Shown in pieces: positions 1 to 6,749 of a DNA stretch of 64,000 nucleotides; the stretch's first letter is position 1; each line of letters begins with the position of its first letter. Under the pieces are notes generated by a model that saw nothing but the letters and a program-made list of their open reading frames with translations, made no database searches and was not told where the DNA came from. The translations under genes were made by a program, and so were the position numbers. Location: contig CAJUMZ010000004.1 of NCBI GenBank assembly GCA_910587665.1, forward strand, positions 62,001-126,000, given 5' to 3'. The DNA is from an uncultured Muribaculum sp. (lineage in GTDB: Bacteria > Bacteroidota > Bacteroidia > Bacteroidales > Muribaculaceae).

Positions 1-2
1 TG

Positions 3-62
3 CTCGACGATTTCAGCGCGAAAAACCGCACCCTCAACGTGCGCGTAGTCTACCTCTTCTGA
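3..62 (+). CDS. C-terminal end of a probable outer-membrane protein (partial)
   Basis: Only the last 19 codons and a TGA stop lie in the window. The tail alternates hydrophobic and polar residues and ends in VVYLF, with a terminal phenylalanine. That fits the last beta-strand of an outer-membrane barrel such as a TonB-dependent receptor, but so short a fragment cannot be assigned. A clear intrinsic terminator follows 27 bases downstream, which supports this being a true gene end. Confidence 0.4.
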   Translation, partial: LDDFSAKNRTLNVRVVYLF

Positions 63-88
63 TCCACACTCATTATCACAATATTTCG

Positions 89-114
89 GAGCCGCCTTAG
101 CGCGGCTCTTTTTT
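89..114 (+). terminator. Intrinsic terminator after the partial gene
   Basis: A perfect 7-bp stem (GAGCCGC 89-95 with GCGGCTC 102-108) and a 6-base loop are followed by a run of six T. It ends the transcript of the partial gene and lies just past the stop of the convergent HsdR-N gene. Confidence 0.85.
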
Positions 115-116
115 AT

Positions 117-578
117 TTACAGACTCTCGTAGTGGGGGATGTCGGGGAGAAAGCGGTATGTGCCGGTTTCGTAGTCGATGGCGCAACAGTAATGGTTGAG
201 ACCGTTGGACACTATGAGATAACGGGCGCGAAGCACCATGTTGTAGCGCACGATTTGGTCAAAGGTGGTTTGCGATACGGTTACTTCGGGCGATTTGTAT
301 TCGATTATTACCACAACCTTCCCGCTGTGGTCTACCACTATGCTGTCGCAGCGTCGGCGCGTGCCGTTGAGGGTTATGCCTACTTCGTTTGCCATTAGGG
401 TGGGGGGATACCCCTTTTCTGCGATCAGATACTCGATAAAATGTTGCCTGACCCATTCCTCAGGGGTGACAGCCACATATTTCATCCTGAGCCTGTCAAA
501 GATTTTTACACCGTCACTGTCGCGCCGTAGCTTGTAGTCGTAATGGGGCAGATTGAGCTTCATAAATTTGTCAGACAT
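117..578 (-). CDS. HsdR N-terminal (PD-(D/E)xK nuclease-like) domain protein
   Basis: A 153-residue protein matching the stand-alone 'type I restriction enzyme R protein N-terminal' domain (HSDR_N_2 type). The nuclease-like core is visible: Asp78 in RRRCDSIV, then Glu93-x-Lys95 in IIEYKSP. The pattern resembles the PD-(D/E)xK fold, and there is no helicase part. The start at 578 is preferred to one 24 codons upstream because a TAnnTTTG element (599-606, minus strand) would start transcription just before it and the extension would run into holA. No HsdM or HsdS lies nearby, so it is an orphan rather than part of a restriction system. Such orphans are common in Bacteroidales and their role is not known to me. 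Divergent from holA. Confidence 0.8.
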   Translation of the reverse strand: MSDKFMKLNLPHYDYKLRRDSDGVKIFDRLRMKYVAVTPEEWVRQHFIEYLIAEKGYPPTLMANEVGITLNGTRRRCDSIVVDHSGKVVVIIEYKSPEVTVSQTTFDQIVRYNMVLRARYLIVSNGLNHYCCAIDYETGTYRFLPDIPHYESL

Positions 579-598
579 CGAAAATTTCTGTAAATTTA

Positions 599-606
599 CA
601 AAAATA
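599..606 (-). promoter_or_regulatory. -7 promoter element for the HsdR-N gene
   Basis: Reads TATTTTTG on the minus strand, an exact TAnnTTTG match, 20 bases before the ATG at 578. It overlaps the holA promoter element on the opposite strand by two bases. Confidence 0.55.
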
Positions 607-612
607 AATTTG
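605..612 (+). promoter_or_regulatory. -7 promoter element for holA
   Basis: TAAATTTG matches TAnnTTTG exactly and lies 16 bases before the first holA ATG. The -33 region only offers a weak TTTCTG. Confidence 0.55.
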
Positions 613-628
613 TAATAGTTACTTAACA

Positions 629-1666
629 ATGGCGGCAGCATCTGGGTCAATGACTTTTGACGAGATAGTCATGCAGATAAACGCGCGTAATTTTGCGCCG
701 GTATATATCCTGCATGGCACTGAGGGGTATTATATTGATGAACTGCTGAAACGCTTCGAGGCAATAATCCCTGAAAGTGACCGTGACTTCAATCTCTACA
801 CCATGTATGCGCCGGAGGTTGAGATGGACACGGTGATGGATGCGTGTCGTAGATATCCGATGATGTCCGACGTTCAGGTTGTCATCCTGAAAGAGTCCCA
901 GTCAATAAAGTCTACGCAGCTCGACCGTCTCCACCTTTATGCGTCGCAGCCGTCATCGTCAACCGTGCTTGTCGTGGCATGTCGCGGGGAGAAGTGTAAG
1001 GCGAAGGAGCTGATGACTCAGGCGACTTCCCATGGAGGAGTGATATTTGAATCGCAATCGTTGAAAGATACGGAAGTAGGGCGCACTATCAGCAGCTATA
1101 TAAAGAAGAAAGGACTCAATATCGAAACCAAGGGACTCGGAATGTTGCGTGACTACGTTGGCACTGACCTTTCGAGGCTTCACAGCGAGATTGACAAACT
1201 TGCCGTCGCTTTGCCTGCCGGGGCGTCGATTACCCCGGAGGTAATTGAAAATCTGATCGGTATCAGTAAGGACTACAATAATTTTGAGCTTATAAGCGCG
1301 CTTGCCACTAAAAACTCTAAGCGTGCGTTTACCATAACCAATCATTTTCGCCGCGATCCGAAGCGCAATCCGTTTGTTGTCACGATCGGAAGCATATGGA
1401 ATTTCTTTTCAAGCCTTCTTGTGCTGCTGTATACAAAAGACAAGAGCGATGCCGGACTTTGCGCCGCATTGGGCAGAAAGGGGGCTTGGCTTCCGTCGGA
1501 TTACAAGGAGGGGATGCGCAATTACAATGCCTGGAAACTGATCGAGATAATCCGTGCGATCCGTGTTGCCGATGCCAAGAGCAAGGGCGTGGATTCACGC
1601 ATGGATCCGTATGACATACTCAACGACCTTGTGTTTCACATACTGACCGCCCCCGGCAGAATCTGA
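629..1666 (+). CDS. holA: DNA polymerase III subunit delta
   Basis: A 345-residue protein with the architecture of HolA, the clamp-loader subunit that opens the beta sliding clamp. The N-terminal part contains the family pattern 'YILHGTEGYYIDELLKRFE' near residues 25-44, where the degenerate P-loop of the delta subunit sits. A helical middle domain and a C-terminal collar-like domain follow, ending in 'DPYDILNDLVFHIL'. Length fits the family. Translation could start at 629 or at the internal ATG at 650; the promoter position at 605-612 allows either. It stands alone, divergent from the HsdR-N gene and convergent with the barrel gene at 1687. Confidence 0.9.
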   Translation: MAAASGSMTFDEIVMQINARNFAPVYILHGTEGYYIDELLKRFEAIIPESDRDFNLYTMYAPEVEMDTVMDACRRYPMMSDVQVVILKESQSIKSTQLDRLHLYASQPSSSTVLVVACRGEKCKAKELMTQATSHGGVIFESQSLKDTEVGRTISSYIKKKGLNIETKGLGMLRDYVGTDLSRLHSEIDKLAVALPAGASITPEVIENLIGISKDYNNFELISALATKNSKRAFTITNHFRRDPKRNPFVVTIGSIWNFFSSLLVLLYTKDKSDAGLCAALGRKGAWLPSDYKEGMRNYNAWKLIEIIRAIRVADAKSKGVDSRMDPYDILNDLVFHILTAPGRI

Positions 1667-1686
1667 GATTCCGCTGTATCGGTCGA

Positions 1687-2373
1687 TTATTTCAGGCGAT
1701 AAGAATAGCCGAGAGTAACCATGATTGACATTCCGCGCGATGCCGAGAAGGTGTCGCGGCGATCGTCAGGGAATATGTTTCCGATACCGAAATAATACCT
1801 CGCTTCCAGGTTTATTATGTTGCGCCGCTTGATGATAAACTCGATGCCGGCGCCGCCCGATATACCGTAGTCAAATTTTTTCGAAGGCTCCATCCAGAGC
1901 TGGTCGGTCATACGCAGTTGCGGAAAGTCGGGATAGGCTCCGATGTTTGTGACATCGAAATTCGCGCTGTAGCTTGTGCCGATCATGTAGCCAACCTCCG
2001 GACCGAGATTTACAAATCCCTTTACTGTGTTATTGCCGAAAAAGATGCTTGTCAGCAATGGTATCTGTATATAGTCGAGATGTCGCTCATACTCATATGG
2101 CGCGTCCTCGAAATTTTCTTTCCATCCGCGCTGCTCATAGTTTATTTCGGCAATCAGTCCGAAGTTGCGTTCCTCCCAATATTTAAATGTGACGCCCGCG
2201 GTCTTTCCCAGTACGAGCGACTGCTTTGTGCTTGGGGTGAACGACATTTTGGACATCGTGATACCGGTCTTCGCTCCGATCGACACTTTCGAGACGTAAT
2301 GTGCCTGCGCGCTTGCTGTCATGATTGACAACATGCCGCACAATGTCACTGCGATTGATTTGAGTATGCTCAT
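1687..2373 (-). CDS. PorT-like outer-membrane beta-barrel protein
   Basis: A 228-residue protein with a signal peptide (cleavage near TASAQA-HY, residues 22-25) and alternating amphipathic strands ending in 'TLGYSYRLK'. It resembles the small 'outer membrane protein beta-barrel' family (OMP_b-brl_2, PorT-like), including 'LDYIQIPLLTSIFFG' near residues 99-113 and 'NLGPEVGYMIG'. Its start codon overlaps the stop of the LysM gene upstream by 4 bases (ATGA), so the two are translationally coupled. The function is unknown; the coupling to a LysM protein suggests an outer-membrane/peptidoglycan role. Confidence 0.8.
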   Translation of the reverse strand: MSILKSIAVTLCGMLSIMTASAQAHYVSKVSIGAKTGITMSKMSFTPSTKQSLVLGKTAGVTFKYWEERNFGLIAEINYEQRGWKENFEDAPYEYERHLDYIQIPLLTSIFFGNNTVKGFVNLGPEVGYMIGTSYSANFDVTNIGAYPDFPQLRMTDQLWMEPSKKFDYGISGGAGIEFIIKRRNIINLEARYYFGIGNIFPDDRRDTFSASRGMSIMVTLGYSYRLK

Positions 2374-4172
2374 TCGACCGAATGTTTATCAATCAGTCCC
2401 GACGGGCGGAACTCGATAAAGTAAACCGTGTCGTTGACCTGTCCGGAGCCTTCTCCCGTGCCTGCAAAATGAAATCCGCTCTGCACCCCGTCATAATAGT
2501 ATTTTGAGTCAAGCAGGTTGCCTTCCGTCTCATTGATCGCCTTTAGAAGGTAGAATCCGGCATCAAATCCGAGAATACCCTGCACCGGCACTGCCTGAAT
2601 CATTGACGACCCATACCATTTTTTATATCGCTCGGCGACATCTTTGCTACGGTAGCTGTTGTCGTCGTTGTAGAAGCGGGAGTATACCGTGGCATCGAGG
2701 AAATGCAGGTTTTCAAGCGCGTTGCCGCGGAAAGTGATCCATTCCGGATATCCGAATATCCTCACCTGATTATAGTCGGAGTGATTTTCGCGGAATGTTT
2801 TCAATGCTCCCGCGATATGGCTGAACTCCGATGATGTCCCCGATTCCGGGATAAACATGTAGAATCCGTCGGAACTTAGCGCTGCGAGATCGCTCTCTTT
2901 AAGGTAAGTGGCGTATGTCACCTCCTGATAGTCGCGCCCTCTGCCTCTCAGCTCTTCACGGAGTTTTGCGGTGAAGTCCTTCTTGTCGCTTTTGCCGTCG
3001 CGTGAGGTCAGAAATACTGGTGTATATTGTGGATAGAGCCTAATAAACTCTTTGATTACTTTAGGATAGACGGCGGAGTGGGTGATATTTGCCTGAAGAA
3101 TATCGGGATTTTTAAGATATTCCGTGTTCTTCACTGCAAAAATGTTGAATACCGCGGCATTGCGTTCGCGGGCAAAACGTGCGATCGCATCAAACTGGTC
3201 GTCGTCATCCGGCGTGATTATCACATCGACATCCGCAAGTTCGTCGCGACTGAGTATGTTTACCACCGTGTCAAGGCTTGCCGCCGAGTCATATGCGCGT
3301 ATCTCCACTTTATGATTGCTATGTCGCAGGGAGTCGGCCGCGAGTAGCATGCCTTTGTAAAACTCGGTGTAAAGCTGTGTCTGTTTGTCCTGATTGCTGT
3401 TGTCAAGCATGAAGGGGAGTATCACGGCTATGCTTGTCTTTGCTTTGCCGATTTTTTCCGGCTCATCCGTGACATCGATTTCATCTGTAACATCCGTGGA
3501 GTCGGCGGGTACGGCTTCAGTTATTTCGCGCAGCTCTGCGGACTTGTCTTCCGGAACAGTCGGAGTTGTGTCCTGTGTCGTCGGCTCGGGGGTAATCGTT
3601 TTGCTATTGTCGTCGGTGGTTGCGACAGCCGGCGCGATTACAGTCTCCTGTTCAGACTCCCGGCATGAGTCGGGGAGCATGATGAGTGTGCCATGTTTCA
3701 GTCCGTCATTCAGCGACGGATTAAGAGCAAGCAACTGTGCTTCTTCGATTCCATAGCGCTTGCATATACCATATATTGTCTCGCCTTTCTTTACATGGTG
3801 AACGGCAGCCTTTTGGTATGTACGGGCGGTATTATCTTCCGATGCTATGTAAACCTTCTGTTTTTTGTCTTTTCCCGATTTATTTGATACCTCTTTATCG
3901 ACTGCCCCGAGTTCGGGAAATTCTGCAACCGGGAAATAAAGCACCGCTCCGGCACGAAGACCGTCGGCTACGGCGGGGTTATATTGGATAAGTTGTGACT
4001 TGGTGATGCCAAATTCTCTGCAAAGACCATACACGGTCTCTTTAGGCTGCACTTCATAATAGTAACATTCCTGTCCGTCAACCATCCGTGTGGGCAGGTT
4101 TGCCGCACTGACGGAGATTGCCAGCATTGTCGCGCCTAAAGGCAAAATATTTAACTTGCTATGAAATTTCAT
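2370..4172 (-). CDS. LysM and periplasmic-binding-fold envelope protein
   Basis: A 600-residue exported protein. A signal peptide (about residues 1-23) is followed by two LysM peptidoglycan-binding modules at roughly 38-82 (YEVQPKETVYGLCREFGITK) and 124-167 (VKKGETIYGICKRYGIEE). A Thr/Glu/Asp-rich linker of about 75 residues follows, then from about residue 245 a type-1 periplasmic-binding fold like the receptor component of branched-chain amino-acid transporters ('IAVILPFMLDN...LYTEFYKGMLLAADSL'). This fusion is a recognised Bacteroidota family. No transporter genes are adjacent, so it is more likely an envelope scaffold or regulator, by analogy with LpoA, than a nutrient receptor. A promoter element lies at 4198-4205. 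Confidence 0.82.
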   Translation of the reverse strand: MKFHSKLNILPLGATMLAISVSAANLPTRMVDGQECYYYEVQPKETVYGLCREFGITKSQLIQYNPAVADGLRAGAVLYFPVAEFPELGAVDKEVSNKSGKDKKQKVYIASEDNTARTYQKAAVHHVKKGETIYGICKRYGIEEAQLLALNPSLNDGLKHGTLIMLPDSCRESEQETVIAPAVATTDDNSKTITPEPTTQDTTPTVPEDKSAELREITEAVPADSTDVTDEIDVTDEPEKIGKAKTSIAVILPFMLDNSNQDKQTQLYTEFYKGMLLAADSLRHSNHKVEIRAYDSAASLDTVVNILSRDELADVDVIITPDDDDQFDAIARFARERNAAVFNIFAVKNTEYLKNPDILQANITHSAVYPKVIKEFIRLYPQYTPVFLTSRDGKSDKKDFTAKLREELRGRGRDYQEVTYATYLKESDLAALSSDGFYMFIPESGTSSEFSHIAGALKTFRENHSDYNQVRIFGYPEWITFRGNALENLHFLDATVYSRFYNDDNSYRSKDVAERYKKWYGSSMIQAVPVQGILGFDAGFYLLKAINETEGNLLDSKYYYDGVQSGFHFAGTGEGSGQVNDTVYFIEFRPSGLIDKHSVE

Positions 4173-4197
4173 ATCAGTTGATTGCTGTTTATTTACG

Positions 4198-4205
4198 CAA
4201 AGTTA
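4198..4205 (-). promoter_or_regulatory. -7 promoter element for the LysM-barrel pair
   Basis: Reads TAACTTTG on the minus strand, an exact TAnnTTTG match 25 bases before the LysM gene start. Confidence 0.55.
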
Positions 4206-4284
4206 CAAAATAATCCTGTTATGCGGAGCAATTCAATCGAAAATGATATCGGTGTTAATGTTTTTCCTCATTTGGGGCATGGGT

Positions 4285-4316
4285 TAAAAAGAGGCGGCAA
4301 CGCAGTGTGTTGCCGC
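4285..4316 (-). terminator. Intrinsic terminator of the 4371-5522 gene
   Basis: On the minus strand a perfect 8-bp stem (GCGGCAAC / GTTGCCGC, plus-strand arms 4294-4301 and 4309-4316) with a 7-base loop is followed by CTCTTTTTAA. It lies 55 bases past the stop of the exported protein gene. Confidence 0.8.
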
Positions 4317-4370
4317 TTCTTTCCGGGTTTGTCAGAAAATGAAAAAGCTATCGTTGGTTTAACAGTTCGT

Positions 4371-5522
4371 CTATCGGTTATTGATTATTACTTTCCGCCC
4401 GTTGATTATATAGATGCCCGGCGTAAGGTCGTCATGGCGGCTTGTGTCGCTTACCTTGATTCCGAAAATATTATAGATGTCATGCACATTTTCGTCAGCT
4501 GTCACCGACTCTATGCCGGCAGGCGGTCGGTTTTGAAGCCATGTGTCGTATTCTTTTTCTGTCATCGTGCGAAGCGTTGCCGGTGAGCCTTCCGGCACGT
4601 TAAGATATGATTTGTTGCGGGGCAGATATTTTATGTCGGAAGTGACAAATCCCGGTTTACCGTCGGGAAGTATTGCCGGTATTCTCATCGTGGCGCTGTT
4701 GTAGGCGGTCATGTTGTAATGCAGGTGCTTGTCGCTTTGGAAATAGACTCCTTTTAGGCAGTTCCCTGAGATCTGTACCGAAGGGTTGCCTCCAAGGTTG
4801 AGACGGTTGGCCGACGGCAGTGAAGAGCCGCATTTTATCAATACAGGCGTTGCAGCCGGTACGGCACCGGAGATTTCGCTTATGACCGCAATGGCATTTT
4901 GGGTGTCGACTTTCGAGACATAGTATGCTGTCATTCCGGGAGATGAGAATGAAAACGGAAAGCCGGCATAAAAGGGAGCGTAATAGCTGCCGTCGGTTGC
5001 CTTAAGGTCAGGCGCGATTCCGAAATAGTTGTCGCTGTCGGCGGCGATCCTGTCAAGGTGCCAGTAGCGCCATTTCCCTTCACCGTTGTCGGATAGTACA
5101 CCTTCCGGCAATGACTCGTTGCGCTCGCCGTCGCAGAGATATTTTGTCATGCCGCTGTTAGTGGCATATAGAAGATAAGTGTCGGGTTGTGAGTTTACAG
5201 CCCTTACCCTTACGTAATAGTCGATTATGTTGTGGATGCCGGTTCCTTGGCTTGTGACGTCATACTCGCGATCTTGTATATGGGTGAAGTCGAGCACAGT
5301 CGCGGGGTCGGAGATGGCATTGTCAAGTCCTTTCCACAGTTCGATTGCCTTGAGGTCGGCTGATGTCGCGCCGATATCGATTGTGCCGTGATTGTCGAGT
5401 ACATACACATATCGGTGGCTCATAAAGTTTTCCACACGGTAATATCCGTCGGCGGGAAGGTCGGAAGCCATTGCGGGAAATGCTAATGACATCAGTAAGA
5501 TCGTGACTGGCGTTAGTTTCAT
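4371..5522 (-). CDS. Exported protein with a C-terminal sorting-type tail
   Basis: A 383-residue protein of unknown function. The start at 5522 is chosen because it begins a clean signal peptide (MKLTPVTILLMSLAFPAMAS); an upstream start would add 17 residues without signal character. The mature part begins 'DLPADGYYRVENFMSHRYVYV', like ricin-type or 'RICIN-like' Bacteroidales repeats, but I cannot assign it. The last 35 residues contain 'YNIFGIKV' and 'LTPGIYIINGRKVIINN', the conserved tail seen on exported Bacteroidales proteins (type IX secretion-like CTD). It follows the OmpA-family gene on the same strand, separated by that gene's terminator. Confidence 0.75.
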   Translation of the reverse strand: MKLTPVTILLMSLAFPAMASDLPADGYYRVENFMSHRYVYVLDNHGTIDIGATSADLKAIELWKGLDNAISDPATVLDFTHIQDREYDVTSQGTGIHNIIDYYVRVRAVNSQPDTYLLYATNSGMTKYLCDGERNESLPEGVLSDNGEGKWRYWHLDRIAADSDNYFGIAPDLKATDGSYYAPFYAGFPFSFSSPGMTAYYVSKVDTQNAIAVISEISGAVPAATPVLIKCGSSLPSANRLNLGGNPSVQISGNCLKGVYFQSDKHLHYNMTAYNSATMRIPAILPDGKPGFVTSDIKYLPRNKSYLNVPEGSPATLRTMTEKEYDTWLQNRPPAGIESVTADENVHDIYNIFGIKVSDTSRHDDLTPGIYIINGRKVIINNR

Positions 5523-5542
5523 AGCGGGTCGATAATGATGGT

Positions 5543-5594
5543 AATATAAAGACAAGACAGCCGGCACACGCACACATTCCCGGCTGTCTTGTCT
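5543..5594 (-). terminator. Strong intrinsic terminator after the OmpA-family gene
   Basis: A perfect 15-bp stem (plus-strand arms 5550-5564 and 5580-5594) with a 15-base loop is followed on the minus strand by TTTATATTACC. It sits 7 bases past the stop of the OmpA-family gene and just upstream of the next minus-strand gene, so it should insulate that gene. Confidence 0.85.
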
Positions 5595-5600
5595 GGTTGA

Positions 5601-6722
5601 TTAGTCGTTTTCAGTGATACATACCGCGACTCGGTTGAGTACCGGGTCGGAGTAGGGCGGAGTATCTGTCTCGGTCATGCCGGCTGCCTTGATGCGGTCA
5701 GCGGCGATGCCAAATTTACCGGTCAGCGCATCGGCAACAGCCTTGGCGCGCTTTTGGGCAAGCTGCATGTTAAGACGGAGTGAGCCTGTACCCTTGTCGG
5801 CATATCCTGTGATTGTCACCTTCGCCTTCGGGTTTTCCTTCAGGTAGTCGGCGATTGCTTTCACCTTCTGCATCTCGTATACCGATATATTGGTGTGGGA
5901 GATGGTGAAGAATATGTCGCGGCGTATCGGCTCCTGCACCTCCTTGACTACTTCGACGGGGGCAGGCACTTCAACGACCTTCTCAACTATCTTTTCCTCT
6001 ACGACAACTTGTGGCGCTATCACCGGCTTCTTACGCTTGCTGTGGCTCTTGCCGAAGGTGTACTTCACGCCTACGAGTCCGTTGAAATACCAGTCGCTGT
6101 TGCCGGCGCGCTTGGAGTTGTAGCCGTCGGGGAGGGTGTTGGCCTGAAGCTCAAGACCCACCTTCCATGACTCGGCGACCTTGAAATCAACGCTTGCACC
6201 CATGCGGAATACAAAACGTGCCTTTGTGCCGGTCCAGTTGTTGCGGAGCACCTGGAAGCCTGCATCCTTGCTCAAATTCTCGTTGATGCGGTTGGCCTCC
6301 TTGTTCTTGTAGCCGATGTTGACGCCTATACCTGCGAGCAGGTTCACGTCGACAAGGCGGTCAGGGTTGAAGCCACCGATAAGATTGGTTAGGTTAAACG
6401 TGCCGTCGATCATCGGGGCGATGTAGTTCCATTTCCAGTTATGGCGTCCCTTGAAGTCGATCGACGCCTTGCTCTGCCAGCTGTTGAGCGACAGTCTTGC
6501 GCCAAACAGACTTGTAAACTGGTAGCCCGCGGCAAGTTGGGCATTAGGGGCAAGCAGGTCACCGAATTTGTTTTCACCAAGTGTCTCCTGTATGCCGAAC
6601 TGTGCCTGCCCGTACCAGTGGGGGGTGAATACATACTCGTATTCTTCCGCCGGCTCCTGGGCTGTGGCGGCAAGCCCGCAAAGGGCTATTGCCGCCGTCA
6701 GCAATGTTTTCTTTATTGTCAT
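5601..6722 (-). CDS. OmpA family outer-membrane protein
   Basis: A 373-residue protein: signal peptide to about residue 21 (ALCGLAATAQ), an N-terminal beta-barrel of roughly 220 residues, a Val/Glu/Pro-rich hinge (VEEKIVEKVVEVPAPVEVV) near 240-260, and a C-terminal OmpA-like peptidoglycan-binding domain from about 265. That domain has 'VTITGYADKGTGS', 'NMQLAQKRAKAVADAL' and a final 'NRVAVCI'. It should tie the outer membrane to peptidoglycan. It begins 28 bases after the end of the coiled-coil lipoprotein gene and shares its transcript, which suggests the two products work together at the surface. Confidence 0.88.
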   Translation of the reverse strand: MTIKKTLLTAAIALCGLAATAQEPAEEYEYVFTPHWYGQAQFGIQETLGENKFGDLLAPNAQLAAGYQFTSLFGARLSLNSWQSKASIDFKGRHNWKWNYIAPMIDGTFNLTNLIGGFNPDRLVDVNLLAGIGVNIGYKNKEANRINENLSKDAGFQVLRNNWTGTKARFVFRMGASVDFKVAESWKVGLELQANTLPDGYNSKRAGNSDWYFNGLVGVKYTFGKSHSKRKKPVIAPQVVVEEKIVEKVVEVPAPVEVVKEVQEPIRRDIFFTISHTNISVYEMQKVKAIADYLKENPKAKVTITGYADKGTGSLRLNMQLAQKRAKAVADALTGKFGIAADRIKAAGMTETDTPPYSDPVLNRVAVCITEND

Positions 6723-6749
6723 GTTATTTCGTTTTCTTTAGTGAGTCGG

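Noticed and set aside
117..578. A type I restriction-modification locus
   Set aside because: Only the HsdR N-terminal-like domain is present; there is no helicase part, HsdM or HsdS in the neighbourhood.
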